From Phymatolithon calcareum (taxonomy: Eukaryota; Rhodophyta; Florideophyceae; Hapalidiales): a stretch of 64,000 nt of DNA. A program made the position numbers and the translations under genes. The notes beneath the pieces were generated by a model. It saw only the letters and a program-made list of their open reading frames with translations, made no database searches and was not told where the DNA came from. The stretch's first letter is position 1, and every line of letters starts with the position of its first letter. Below are positions 32,231 through 43,898 of the stretch, one piece after another. The stretch lies in assembly GCA_977006965.1 (NCBI GenBank), contig OZ345367.1:1984001-2048000 (forward strand). Direction: 5' to 3'.

Positions 32231-32598
32231 TAAGAGCTGGACACATCCCAGTCACCACGAGGGTAGAGCACACAAAACCCGCCCCCCGCATTCGTCAAGT
32301 CCTTCGTATCGGCTACAGTGAGAAAGAGCACAGAGCGTGCCAAGACTGCTTCCGAAGCAATGGCAGGCCGGGGACCTGAGATGCTGGACGAGCTGAAATC
32401 CTGAAATAAATAAAGAGGAACTTGACAAGTGGTACGGACAGTTCCAACGCCTGATAGCAAAACCTTGGAGAAATACGCGGAGACGCCCTCCAAGATACAA
32501 TTCTTTCTGGACGCGAGTGCTGGACAACAAGGCAAAAGAACGAACCAAACTATACCGAAAGGCGATGAGAACCAAGAATCCAGATGACATGTCAACTT

Positions 32599-32983
32599 AC
32601 CTGTGGCGTCCAACTCCACTATCATACTCCTATACAAATAGCTCCCTTCAAATTCTCATTACAGATTGCATTTACAGCAAGCCATTACAAATACCATTAC
32701 AGTCATTACAGTACCGTAGGTTTCGATGCGTACTTACACCATGAAGAATCACCACGAGCAAACCCTAGAACCGCTGCTTACAGCTTACAGGTGCTTACAC
32801 GGTAAGCACCTCGGCGGCGCCTGCGGCGGGCTAGGAAGCCGCTTCGCGGCTTCCAGACTCTTCCATTGATCCATTTATCATATTGCCAGGTCATCTTTGA
32901 TCCATTGTTTTTTCTATAAAGGTCGGCGCTTCGCGCCGCCCTCGGCTTTCCGCCAGGGAACAACCCGACCACAGCCAGTGTGC
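32599..32983. mobile_element. Unclassified 385-bp insertion in LINE-C
   Basis: It breaks the LINE-C linker between DDMST and YLKLRNEMRAAVRKAKK. The possible duplication is short (CAACTT at 32593-32598 and 32984-32989). It carries two GC-rich hairpins with TTC loops, GGAAGCCGC/GCGGCTTCC near 32849 and CGGCGC/GCGCCG near 32930, plus several ATTACA/TTACAG repeats. The class is unknown. Confidence 0.5.
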
Positions 32984-33199
32984 CAACTTGTGCGATTCAA
33001 AACCCCACATTACCTCAAACTCCGGAACGAAATGCGGGCCGCAGTCCGAAAAGCGAAGAAATCTCAATACGACATGTTCGTGGAAGACCTAGACAACTAA
33101 TACCCGCGCAAAGTCACGACCGCGCTCAGCAGAAGACTGAAACGCAAGAGCAAGAAAGGAGGCATAAATCGCGCGCTGGGGGCTCCAGTACACCCATGT

Positions 33200-34971
33200 T
33201 TGTTCACAGCCCACATATCAAACGTCTGCAGAGCCGATACGGCCTGGAAGCCCACCCTGCACGGGTTCGCGGTATCCAAAGCCATCCTTGAAGGCATCAA
33301 GGAGGCGCTAATTCGAGCAGCCCGTGGAAAGGCACTCGGACCGGACAAGATCGGGGTCGAAATGCTACAAGCAAACCCAACTATGAGCGGTGAACTGCTT
33401 GGACGCCTATGGCAGGTATGCGGTAGACTACAATGTATGCCGACATCATGGCGCCGAGAAACGCTAATCCCTATTCACGAAAAAGGGCCGGCGCACGTTC
33501 CAGGAAACTACAGACCAATTTCGCTATTCAGCCAAGTCAGGAAAATCATAGATGCGGCGATGGACTCTACTATACGTCAACGGTACAAATTCCACCGCTT
33601 CCAATTGGGATTTCAGAAGAAGAAGAAGGGACTGAGCTTGCGATCCTGAGGTCAAGAAGCACAATGAGGAGAGGTCATCGCTTCGTCGCTGTCCTGGACC
33701 TATCGTCTGCTTATGACCGAGTCCTGCGCAACATCGTTATGCGCCGAGTCCAAAAATGTCTACCCCTGGATATCGCCGAGATGATCAAATACCTTCTGAA
33801 ATCGTCATGGGTCTGTACTGCGGGCGAAGAAGAGAAGACATGGCTTTTGATCGACCGCGGAGTTCCCCAGGGCTCCCCGCTAAGTCCCTGCCTCTATAAC
33901 ATGATCATGGACACATTTGCCGAGATGATCCAGAAGGCACCCCGGCATAGGTCAAAGTACCCCGCGATCCTGTTTGCCGACGACGTCGAACTGCAAGCGA
34001 TAAACTCCGACGGAATGCAATGGCTCCTCGATACAGCGACGCGATGGGCCAGGGAGAACGGTATGACATGGTACACGAAGAAGGGAAAAAGCGAAGTCCT
34101 CATCTACCCCGGTTTATTCAAGCGAAAAGTCCAGCTAGCAGGGGCCGAACTCCATGAAACAAGACGGCTGGAATACCTAGGTACGACCGTTGACAACATG
34201 GGTGTCACCGGACACGCCACGCTGAAACGAATCTCAAAAGCGAAGGGAATTATCCTGGGTCTTCGAAATATTGGAATGAATGCCAAGGGACTACACATAA
34301 TGAAGGACATAACGATCTACAAGACCCCCGTGCAATATTGGTGGGAGTACGCCTTGCACCTCACCCCGTGGATGAGATCCGTCCAAGTTCAAATCATCCA
34401 GGCTGAAGGTTTGTTTTACTCTGTGATACTAGGACGCTTTGCACTCCGTCCCCAAAACCGAATGAGGTCGCTCTGCAAAATCACACCCCCGGGAATCAGG
34501 AGGACACAGCTGCGCGAACATTTTGTTGCATGACTACTGAAGGAGAAGCTTGAAATCGAGAAAAAGCAAAAGTACGAAGGCAAAGCCGAAGACCTTCGCT
34601 ACGCAGAAAGGGATATTTCCTACATGAAACATCACGATCTGTTCAGCGAGCAGATCGACCGGGCGGAGAAAGGGAAGTTGACGCCCAAGGAAGAGAAACT
34701 GCGTCTTAGCGACGCCTGGGGCCGAAGAGAGGAAGGATTGAAGCGAAAAATCCTGGTGGTCAGGAAAGAGCGCGCCACGCCGACCGTGTTAATCAAATCG
34801 CGAAAGCACAAAATGCTGGCGGTGAAATGGTACTTCGGACGCTTCCCCCCACGGAACCCCTCTTCCTATGTGGAACATTTCGGCGAGGTTGCTGAGAAGA
34901 GCCTTGAGACCCTGCAGCGCAACCTCACACGACCGCAACTCAACAGAGAGACCGAGGGCGAAACAATGTAG
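33200..34971 (+). pseudogene. LINE-C reverse transcriptase and C-terminal region
   Basis: Motifs in order: RGKALGPDKIGVEML, RETLIPIHEKGPA, YRPISLFSQVRKIIDAAM, QLGFQ, FVAVLDLSSAYDRV, RGVPQGSPLSPCLYN, AILFADDVELQA, KGKSEVLI and LEYLGTTVDNMGVTG. The tail includes MLAVKWYFGRFPPRNPSSY. Lesions lie near 33640 (frameshift) and at 34531-34533 (stop). All palm motifs are readable, so decay is moderate. Confidence 0.9.
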
Positions 34972-35130
34972 GCGACGGACAGACTATTAGAATTAGAGAA
35001 AATAATGACGGAAGAAATGATAGTGCGATGCGATATTTTAGACAATGCGAAAGCAGCACATGGGAAGCTGCTCTAGTGTCGGCGACTCTGGCGTTGAGGG
35101 CTTCTAAAATAAAAACTTACAATTTCCCCC

Positions 35131-38040
35131 TACATGCCCAGGCGTTTCATTTTTTTCAAACTGCATGATCGCGGAAATGATTGTCACAGGGACAGCAAGA
35201 CTATCAAGTACTCGCGTGTCTCGCTCAACAGGTTGGCCGTGCCTTTCTCTCACTCCTGTCCATTGCCTGAGCAGCCGTAAAGAGTTACTGCCAGCATGGA
35301 AAATTTGTTATCTAACTACGGCACTGGACACGATTGAATAGAAGATAATTGCACTCAGCCCGTCGACACATTCCAAGGGATCTTCGTTGAAATGCCGGAA
35401 GACAACTCGCCAGGAAACAACGCGGGTTCACCAGGTCCAGAGACATGTAAGGAAAAGGCGTCGTATTGACAGATCAAAAAAGCCAATGTGGCGCGGATGC
35501 CTATTCATTCTCAGCCTTGAAGGATCATGTGCTGCGCGTGACATTACACGTCTCGCATGGCGCCACCGTTACGGATGGTGTGTTCCCGTTGATAGAGCCG
35601 CGTGGTAACGCCCAGCGACTAAGGGAGATCATGTCGTGGGTCTCACGCATTAAATCGGGTCACGCCAAATACAGTCATTCCCTATTCCTTATTCCCACCC
35701 GCCCTGGGGCCCAAGTTACAGCACCGAAACAGGGGAAGCAATCTGTGGGCTTAGACATAACTCCCTGAGATTTCGGTAAAGCAGTGTAAAAAGCTGCACC
35801 AACTCGTTAGTACAACATGGGACGGGCGGAGTTTTGTTCTCGCCCGCGCGGCAGTGGACACTGTTGTGGCGTGGTGCGTCATCAGACGCGGACTGTGCTG
35901 CACCGTAAACAACAATGGGTGCTCGATACCAGACTAGACGAAGTTAGTGAGGGGCGGATTCACCTGGGATCAATCACTACAGCTTGCACGTGTCGCGGCA
36001 GCATATCACACCTATAGCAAAATTTGTGGAGCGGGGCTTAGAGTCCTAGTCAACAGGTATACGACTGTGAGTTTTTCAGATTTACAAGTATCGAAAGTCA
36101 AGGTTGGAATCTAGTCGGAGACGGTGCGTATCTCACCGAGGTACTCTTTTTTCATTGCCGCAGGACCGTGTGAGCCCGATGGTAGTTATCAACGTCCGCT
36201 AATCAGAGGAGTTCCCTCAAGTGCCAAAACCTTGCCGTTTGGTCCATCTCGAACGGCTTAAATCGATAGATTGATGCTGTGAGTATGGCCAGAATAAATG
36301 CCTGGAATAATAGCGATGAACCGAACAGGAAATTGCCCAGATAAGTGACCTCCAAAGTTTTAGAGCTCATCAGAGAAATACTGTTGATAAGATATCATGA
36401 CTTTGCAGTGTACTCGGAGCCTGCTATTTCAATAAAACCTCTAAACATAAATTCTTATTTCCACGAGGAAAACAAGCTGGAAATCACCTCCAGCCTCGTA
36501 CTTGTCCTCACCATCTTCAATCATTTTTCAATCATTCTGCATTTCTGCCACACTCAAGAAGACTGACGGACCACTGGCGGCGACTCCAGAGTAGGACCCG
36601 GGCAGACCGAACCAGCGCGTGAGTAGCGTATGCGACGCTGCCTTCGAACTTGTGTGGTTAGGATTTTATTGATTGTCCCGCATGCTCTCACTTTTGCTGG
36701 GCAACAATTGTCTTGCTCAATGTCGCATACCGTGATGATTGTCAACAGTCACCTTGAGAATAGTACTCGCAACTAGTCCGAGAACAGTATGGACTTAAAG
36801 CAATTGGGATAGCCATCAGCGTGGCGTCATGAATATGTTAACGGAAGTTTCGGACGCACTTCAGCCAGTGAGAATCAAGAATCGCAACCTCCGCCTGTCC
36901 GTTCAGCCTTTCGAAGAAACGCTCGTAACTGCAGTGGATTCAGTGTAAGCAAGCAGAATTCATGAGAAGTCGAGTCTGGTTTTGTCGATATGATCGTTTC
37001 TACGTCGTTAACTGCGCGCATGTGCAACGTTTTCCCATAAGTCATATGGTTGAAGAGCATAGATACAGTACGGCTCCAGTTTGGATGACGAATGCAACGT
37101 CGGGACAACTGTGTGCTGTGCAGTACTGGATGCACTGCAGTACGTGACGATTCGCGAAAGAATGTGTTTGTTGATGTCCAGCTTCGCTTTTTCGCTCTGG
37201 TGCATTCAGTTCTCACATGCTGCTTGCGCAGAATCTCTAACTTGAGCTGGAGGAGTCATGCAGCAGCAAAACAGAAAACCAAATGGAATGGTTGCCAGAG
37301 GATTCTTGTTTCAATTCCGTGGGAGCAAGCATGCAAATGCGAATTTTCTTCAGGCGTGCAAGTTCTCATCGCTGAGACCAATATCACCCAGCCAATTTTG
37401 TTTCGGACGAATGAATAAAGAGCGGCATGAAGAGTAGAGTCAGCTTCAGACTGGCATGCCGTGTGGCTGCCTACTTGAGTCAAAGGTTTTTTCAGTGTGT
37501 AGTGAAGCAAACCGAAAAGCTACCACGTGAGCCAGGCCAGGAGGAAAGACTGTACTCTGAATACAAACGTCACACAGCAGAAGTTTGCGCTTGGTCGGCA
37601 TATCGCTTCCTGCAGCAGCAGAGATCCTTAAGCTATGCTTTCACACGATGTGAAATCATCAAAGCAGTACAGTACACTGTATGATTCGAAAGTCAGTGTG
37701 GGGTGAGGAAAGAAAGCGTTTGTTGCATGTAATGCATGTCAAGTTTAATGTCAGGAGACACGGCAAGACTGCCACGTCTGATGATCGCTCGGCCACCATC
37801 CGATCGCAGAACGTTGCAGACGATCATGATCATCAGGATCATCACCGGTCACCGCGATGACAGCCGTCCCAGCTTTACAGTGAGAGCTAGGTTTTACTGT
37901 ATATTGTACAGTAGCGTATATCCTTGAGGCGGCTCAGTGCTGGGGCAAAATGTGTTCTAAACACAATGCAAGTGCCGATTGTTCGGGGCAAATTTAAAGT
38001 ATATTTATATCGACGCAACGATCGCTCGAGGGCTGCAGCA
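35131..38040. other. Nearly 3 kb without a recognised gene
   Basis: Small frames occur on both strands (longest 113 codons) without domain motifs or conserved ends. Repeated CAGTACAGTAC/ACTGTA words appear from about 37.1 kb on. Confidence 0.5.
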
Positions 38041-38044
38041 TTGC

Positions 38045-38116
38045 TTAGCCAAATGGCGTTTGGCGGCTCTTGTTTGTTTTTAAAAAAAGAAGAGCCGCCA
38101 AACGTCATTTGGCTAA
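38045..38116. repeat. 27-bp stem hairpin
   Basis: TTAGCCAAATGGCGTTTGGC plus GGCTCTT is inverted after an 18-nt loop, with one mismatch in 27. A third partial copy, CAAGAGCCGC, follows at 38121-38130. The size is similar to small-RNA precursors, but transcription is unknown. Confidence 0.8.
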
Positions 38117-38483
38117 AAAACAAGAGCCGCAAGATATACGTACACTATTGCACTGCACTGTACTGCACTGTGCAGTATCAACTGCTTTGAAGATCGGAAC
38201 GGTCTCCCGAGTGTCGTGCTTTTTTCGCTCAAAATTGTGGGGAAGAAATTACCGGGTATCGATAATGAGCGACGGACTCACGAAGGCCTACATTAACACG
38301 GAAATGCACCGATAGTGTTAGCATGCCCGCCCATTCATAATCGGCGCGGGATCGGACTACCAATCGTTATGCTTGCGCGGGAACGATTGTTCTCCGTTGT
38401 CACCAAACCGTAGCGTTTTTCCGGGGAAATCACCCATTTGAAGAGTGCTGTTACAATTTGCGAAAGCACTGCCTGCTGTGCTT

Positions 38484-38526
38484 GTCAATGGGCTCAAGCC
38501 TCATCAAGAGGCGTGAGCCCATTGAC
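38484..38526. repeat. 18-bp stem hairpin, 5-nt loop
   Basis: GTCAATGGGCTCA pairs with TGAGCCCATTGAC, and an inner GCCTC/GAGGC closes to an ATCAA loop, with one mismatch. Confidence 0.8.
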
Positions 38527-38606
38527 ACGCATCATCTCTTCCTTCATGCGGAAAACTTCATGAGCGGAAGAGTGCACTGGTCATTTGCTTGCCAAACACC
38601 AGGCAG

Positions 38607-38680
38607 GTGCATCCCCACCGCCCCTGCACAGTTTCGTTTTATTAAAAGACTGTAAAGATTCAGTACTGGTGGGGATGCAC
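38607..38680. repeat. Inverted repeat GTGCATCCCCACC
   Basis: Perfect 13-bp arms (38607-38619 and 38668-38680) enclose a partly pairing interior (CAGTTTCGTTTTA versus TTAAAAGACTG). Confidence 0.75.
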
Positions 38681-39483
38681 TACTGTAGTTTAAAGAAATA
38701 ACTTTAGATATCTCGCATGTACAGTACAGTATAATTATCATACCGTGCGCCTGGGCGAAACACGTTACTGTATGGGGAGAGTGCAATTCAAACCATTCTG
38801 CCATGTGGGTCGGATACACTCCGAAGCAAGTACGTCATTGATTGTCAGGCCGTTTGTTCGTTCTCACCTTTTTTCAATACAGTAGAAAAAAGCCTCCCCA
38901 GTTTAAATAGATCTACATTTGAAATCGTAATTGTCGCCAGCAATACGCTGCTTCAAAACGGGTGCTTACAAACCTTTGGAGAAGGTAAATTTAACACAAT
39001 GAATTTCTACGCCAATCGCACATTACTGAATTACACCACTTCAGGGATCAAATTGCGCACGCGTATGAACGCTTATGTCCTTATTAAAATCAGATGCACT
39101 TCGCTATCATACGTATCGTTGCATGCATTCCCACCTTGTGCCACCCGGCACTGCCAAAATAGGGCACGGCGCGGTCCACACGACAAGTGTGCCGTGTGCG
39201 TCCGTCCGCGTTCGGAGCCCACGTACTGCGCGAGCCCGTCGCAGCACCGAAATGGGCTCGGAGTGCACTCCGTCATCGCAAATCATCGCCACCCCGGTAC
39301 GCGGCCGCGCGAAATTACTGTTCAGGAGCAGCACGTCCCCTTTCGTCCACACCGTGAGCCAGGATGCTTCCTTGTTGCCCTGTCTATTTTTATCTTTAAA
39401 ATTATATTTCTATTTTTTGAGATGTGACGTGCTGTGCAAAATGCGTCGCGCTGCAGCGGCATTTTTAACTCCTCTTTGAACTC

Positions 39484-39492
39484 CTATTTAAA
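39484..39492 (+). promoter_or_regulatory. Candidate TATA box
   Basis: TATTTAAAC about 80 bp before the ATG of the secreted-protein gene would place a transcription start near 39515. Confidence 0.4.
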
Positions 39493-39569
39493 CTCCATTG
39501 TCCAACGCTGCGACGGTTGACAGCACCTTCACCACCGCGTACCGAACTTGGCTTTACACATCGGCAAGC

Positions 39570-40651
39570 ATGGCCTCCTCAATCGTTATTCTCGCGCTTT
39601 GCGCTGTACTCGCCGTCGCACATGCCGGCGAACTACGACTCGTTGATGCCGGGACGGGCGGCTCCGTTCGCAAGACACTGGCGAACGGCAATGTCATCTG
39701 CCCGAATGACTATGGATCCAAGGGTTTCAGCGTCGAGTGTATTTCGCAGGGTGCTTCGAAGGCCGTCTTCCACCTTAATGGCAAGTCGATTCGTACCGAA
39801 AGCGTCGCACCCTTCATGATCGCAGGTGATCGCAAGGGCAAGGTGTACAAGTGGACCAAGTACGTCAATGGCAAGAATGTCCTCACATGTTACCCCACCG
39901 GCGGGGATATGTCGAAGGTTGAGGTTACCGTCTACTTCCAGTGCAGTCCGGTCGATGGCGAGCCCAAACCCGTCAAAACCCCAACCCCGAAGAGCACCTC
40001 GTCTCCGCCGCAGTCCGGCAGTTGCGTTGTTATTCCCGGTGCTTCCTACTCTGGTTCCCTCTCCAAGGGCTGGGAGAAAACTGGCACTGCCGTCGTGTTC
40101 GAGAAGAACAACCCGAAGACCAGCGTGTACAAGGACGACAAGGCGCGTCTTACGTACAAGTTCAAACCGACTGTGTCTGGATACCACGGTTTCACTCTCG
40201 ACATGGAGACTTCTCATGGGTATGTCTGACACTCTTTCTCAAGGATATGCAATGACACATTTTTCTGTACTAACGTTATTACTGAATTCGGATTCAATGT
40301 TTTTTCTGTAGAACTGAGCACAATGACGTTTTCGTCCAGTTCGATGGTGGTTTCACTCTTCGTCGCTTCGACTTGGAGAAGAACGGTGGAAAGGGCTTCA
40401 TCAAGGCTTACCACAACAAGAATGGTCGTGCCAGACAGGCGTACAGTGTCGACTTCAACGCACACTCGTTCTCTACTTCAATTTCGTTGGAAGCCGGCAA
40501 GGAGTACACCATTACAATCGGTGCTCGCTCCACCAAGCTCACCATTCACGACCTTCTGTTATTCCCATGCCCGAACGCCGACTCTAATGAGGGTTGTGTG
40601 TACACGAACAATCCGTTCTGGACCCGCAGTGTTAACCAGTGCAAGGTCTAA
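39570..40651 (+). CDS. Secreted two-domain beta-sandwich-like protein, one intron
   Basis: This is the only intact-looking host gene in the window. Exon 1 is 39570-40219, the intron 40220-40311 (GTATGT...TGTAG, 92 bp), exon 2 40312-40651; 329 codons. The ATG at 39570 is chosen because it gives a clean signal peptide (MASSIVILALCAVLAVAHAG). Domain 1 (residues 21-130) has ELRLVDAGTGG, VFHLNGKSIRTESVAPFMI and AGDRKGKVYKWTKY. That is a pattern seen in secreted Ig-like modules (RTENVAPY..xGD). A Pro/Thr/Ser linker (PKPVKTPTPKSTSSPP) follows. Domain 2 (about 152-329) has CVVIPGASYSG, VSGYHGFTLDMETSHG and DVFVQFDGGFTLRRF, suggesting a carbohydrate-binding-like fold, with Cys near both ends. It is probably extracellular matrix or cell wall; this is inferred. 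The exon junction restores frame through HG-TEHND. Confidence 0.88.
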
Positions 40652-41487
40652 GCTCTTCTGCAGGGCGATGGCAATCGTACACAGTGAACATAACTTTTGG
40701 CAATTCGTCAAAGGACGAATTTGTAGATATTCTAAGTTTCTGTATTATACACTACTTTTAATAGGAGGTAGTTAGACCCAGCGTTGGTTCCCTGAGCGAG
40801 CCATCGTTGAAGAGGCATGAACTCTGCAGAACAACTAAAAGTAATATACAGTTTTCAGCTCTAGCTGGCACGTGCGGCACTCGCGTTGCATCTCAGTAGA
40901 CATTGGAAACCTCTCACTGTACAGCACAGCCTCCACGCGCGAAGGGCCACAAATTCAGCATCACCTGCCAGGAAAAAGAGGCCTCGGCAATTATAGGCCC
41001 ATTGCAATCCCCTCCTAATTTTCATGTAGGAATTCTGGGTGAGTGGAACATATCTCGCGACGCAGGTGCCGCGCACGCTCTCCAGTCGCGAGTGGGGAAG
41101 GGCAGCAGCTGGGAAGGCGAATATACAGCTGGCTTGGACATCATACGCCATCGTCGTACTCTCGTTTCTTGCCTGGCGACGTTGGGGAACAACGGACTCT
41201 CAGATGAGCGGAGATGCAGGCACGAAAAATGTAATTTAGACGTTGGTGCGAATGATCTGCGGGAATAGTTCCGAGCATCGTGTGTGGCGCGGAGCCGCGG
41301 CGGGACAATACTATCGAGTTCATATGACATTCACCGGGTTTTCTGCGACAAATTCAACGCAGTGCTGACCTTCGAAATTGGTAAATCTTGAGTAGGCATC
41401 ATGCTGCTCGTCAAAGCTTCGCATGATGGACGTTATGATCATGTTATGGAACGGAACTCTTGATAGCTGCAATCCATTTCGACGTCC
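40652..41487. other. Downstream flank, nothing recognised
   Basis: A 121-codon plus frame (40903-41268) and its antisense have no motifs. The 3' UTR of the upstream gene presumably lies within the first 150 bases. Confidence 0.4.
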
Positions 41488-42485
41488 GGGGGGGGGGGGG
41501 GGCGGGGGGGAATTGTAGGTTTTTATTTTAGAAGCCCTCAACGCCGTCGCACACTGACACCAGAGCAGCTTCGCATTGCACTGTAACACTTCCAGGGAAG
41601 ACTACAGCATATCGCCTCCATCATCACACCATCATCTCCTCTTGCGTCTTACTTTCTAGCATCATTAGTTTGTCCATCGTTTGTTTCACTTCCTCTTCTG
41701 TTCTGTCATTCATCTGTGGTTGCGTTAGGTCGAGTTGAAGGGTTTCCAGGAGCGTTACTGCTAGTTCATCGTAGTTGTCGATATATGCCGAGGGATTTCG
41801 CGGAGGGAAGCGGCCTAAAAACCATTTGACTGCCCAAAGTCTGTGTTTTCTCGACTTGATTTGGACTACGGGGTTTAGATTCTCGCTCATATCCACGGCT
41901 CCGTCTCGCTCCATGCGCAATAGATTCGCAGTTTCTCATCCTTGTGGGTGAACTTTCCTTCCAAGTTCCACGGCCCTCTTCGCTGGGACGCTCAACAGTT
42001 CGTGCTCTTCGAGGTATCGAATATCCCTCTGTGCCTGTGCTAAGTCCTCATCCTTGCCCTCGTAGTTCTTGCTTCTCTCCAGGTTCCGCTTCGCCTGCAG
42101 GAGTCGCCGCGCAAAGTGTTCTCCTAATATCTTGCGCCTTAGCTCTGGTGGTGGGATTCTGCATAGCGTTCGCATTCGATTATTATTCTGCTCAGGAAAA
42201 CGGCCTAATATTAGGGAGCAGAACAGTCCTTCCTGATCCACATGCGCTTGAATGGACTTTGACCACGGCGCTAGGTGCAGTGCGTATTCCCCTCGACATT
42301 GGAGCAGGGCCTTATATATGGATATGCATTTTGTTGTCGTCAGTCCTTTAGCTGTGACGCCAATATCCCGGAGGGCGAGGAGTACACCTTTCGCTTTGGA
42401 AAGGCGTTTCAGTGTGGCGTGGTCGGTTACGCCGGTATTGTCGATCGCTGTACCGAGGTATTCCAGTCAGCTGATTTCGACGCCC
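41488..42485 (-). mobile_element. LINE-C fragment, minus strand
   Basis: The C-rich tail appears as a G-run at 41488-41510, followed by the inverse of GAGGGCTTCTAAAATAAAAA. Coding runs leftward from LEYLGTAIDNTGVTDHATLK (42470) through GLFCSLILGRFPEQNNNRM and AQRDIRYLEEHELL to AVKWFLGRFPPRNPSAY. It is 5'-truncated in the RT thumb, with a frameshift near 41930. It abuts another LINE-C fragment head to head. Confidence 0.88.
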
Positions 42486-42499
42486 GACGTTCACACTGT

Positions 42500-43054
42500 C
42501 ACGTGGCTCAGGCACAGCGGGATACCCGATACCTCGAAGAGCACAAACTGTTCAACGACCCAGCCAAGAGGGGCGCGGATAGAAAGGTCATGCACAAGGA
42601 TGAGATCCTGCGAATATACCGGGCATGGAACGAGACGGAGAAGGGCAAAAAAAACTCAAAATCACTGTGGATATGAACGAAAACCAAAACCCCGTAATCA
42701 AAATAAAGTTGAGAAAACACGGACTTTGGGCAGTCAAGTGGTTTTTCGGCCGCTTCTCCCGCGAAATCCCTCAGCGTATATCGAAAACTACTAAGAATTA
42801 GCCCCGATGTTGCTGGAAACCATTCAATGCAACCTAACGCAACCACAGATGGATGACAAAGCAAAAGAGGAAGTGAAACAAGTGATGGACAAATTATTGA
42901 TGCTAGAAATCGAGATAAACAGAGGATAACCGTGTGGTGCGAGAGGCGAGACGTTGTAGTATTCCTCGGAAGGGTTACGCGAAGCTGCTCTGGTGTTGGC
43001 GTGCGCCGGCGTTTTGGGATTCTAAAATAAAAACATACATTTCCCTCCCCCCCC
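42500..43054 (+). mobile_element. LINE-C fragment, plus strand
   Basis: It begins at AQAQRDTRYLEEHKLFND, overlapping the region also present in the minus copy, and ends TCTAAAATAAAAACATACAT, then TTCCCTCCCCCCCC. It is diverged from its neighbour and frameshifted. Confidence 0.85.
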
Positions 43055-43061
43055 GTATCGA

Positions 43062-43430
43062 CAATGCTACATTAGGATCTTTTCGAGACTGCACTGACCT
43101 TCCTCAAGCAGGGATTCAGCAAAATCGTTACGGAAATTACTCTTCAAACACGAAGGAGACATCTTGGAGTCCAACAGAAAGAGGAAAATTTCGTACGATC
43201 TGCCCGGGTCCACCCCTGCGATCATCAGACTCCCGAAAACCGACACCGCCAATTAGCGTAAAGTGGGAATTCGGTCGTTTCCCCTTAATAAGCATATCAC
43301 TTATCGCAGACAAGTTCGGTACTACTGTACCATTCCTCATGAACAATCTCGAAGAATATCTCAAAAGACATCAGCTGACACAAGAGGAGATTGATATCAT
43401 GGAAAAAGCTCTCGACAGGCTACTTCTCTT
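43062..43430 (+). pseudogene. Old LINE-A-related ORF2 C-terminus
   Basis: The frame VKWEFGRFPLISISLIADKF then EKALDRLLLF corresponds to ALQYACGRFPQ...TEEFGTR...EKALDELLLF in LINE-A. It is cut at 43430 by the LINE-E fragment. Confidence 0.7.
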
Positions 43431-43860
43431 CTTTCTTTCTTTATTGCAGAAGACGTTAACTAAAGTTAACATCTGGGGTTGTCAAGCAACCCCTCATTGT
43501 TTACGAATTTGAGTACTTCAAGCGGTTTCTCCCTACATAATTCCTCTACCGTTTTAGGGGCTACTCTACCAATAGTCTGCTGTCTTGATAAAGCACGCCC
43601 ACTGCAGCGAAGAATTAAGAGATCAGCAGTCTCTGTGGTTCCACCTAGACAGGCTTTACACATGGGGTCGTAGTCCACTGAGCCATTGTCCTTCCGGTGA
43701 AAAGCTGGTACCAGCGAGCAGCATTCTGCGGAAAGTTGATTTAGGATGACTTCAGCGCGTCTGTGACTAATCCGGAGTTCTGGGGGTCGAAACTGTACAC
43801 TTCTTGGTTTCATCGAATTGCGCGGTTTAATTATGGTCCTCTTTACTATCATCTTTTACG
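43431..43860 (-). mobile_element. LINE-E 3' fragment with C-terminal zinc knuckle
   Basis: A minus frame 43852-43466 has RRAEVILNQLSAECCSLVPA and MCKACLGGTTETADLLILRC, the post-RT C-x2-C...C motif common in LINE ORF2. LINE-A and LINE-C lack it. The 3' end has CAATAAAGAAAGAAAGAAG, an AATAAA signal and GAAA-repeat tail. It is a separate lineage from A-D. Confidence 0.75.
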
Positions 43861-43898
43861 ACGGCATGGAATAGACAGCGCGTCAATTGAGCTGAGAC

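Larger units (their letters stand above)
30300..35130 (+). mobile_element. LINE-C, near full length, with an insertion
   Basis: ORF1, endonuclease and RT regions occur in order. The 3' end is GAGGGCTTCTAAAATAAAAA, then CTTACAATTTCCCCC, a C-rich rather than poly(A) tail. The 5' boundary is approximate and no duplication was found. A 385-bp insertion at about 32599-32983 separates endonuclease and RT. All frames carry lesions. Confidence 0.82.
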
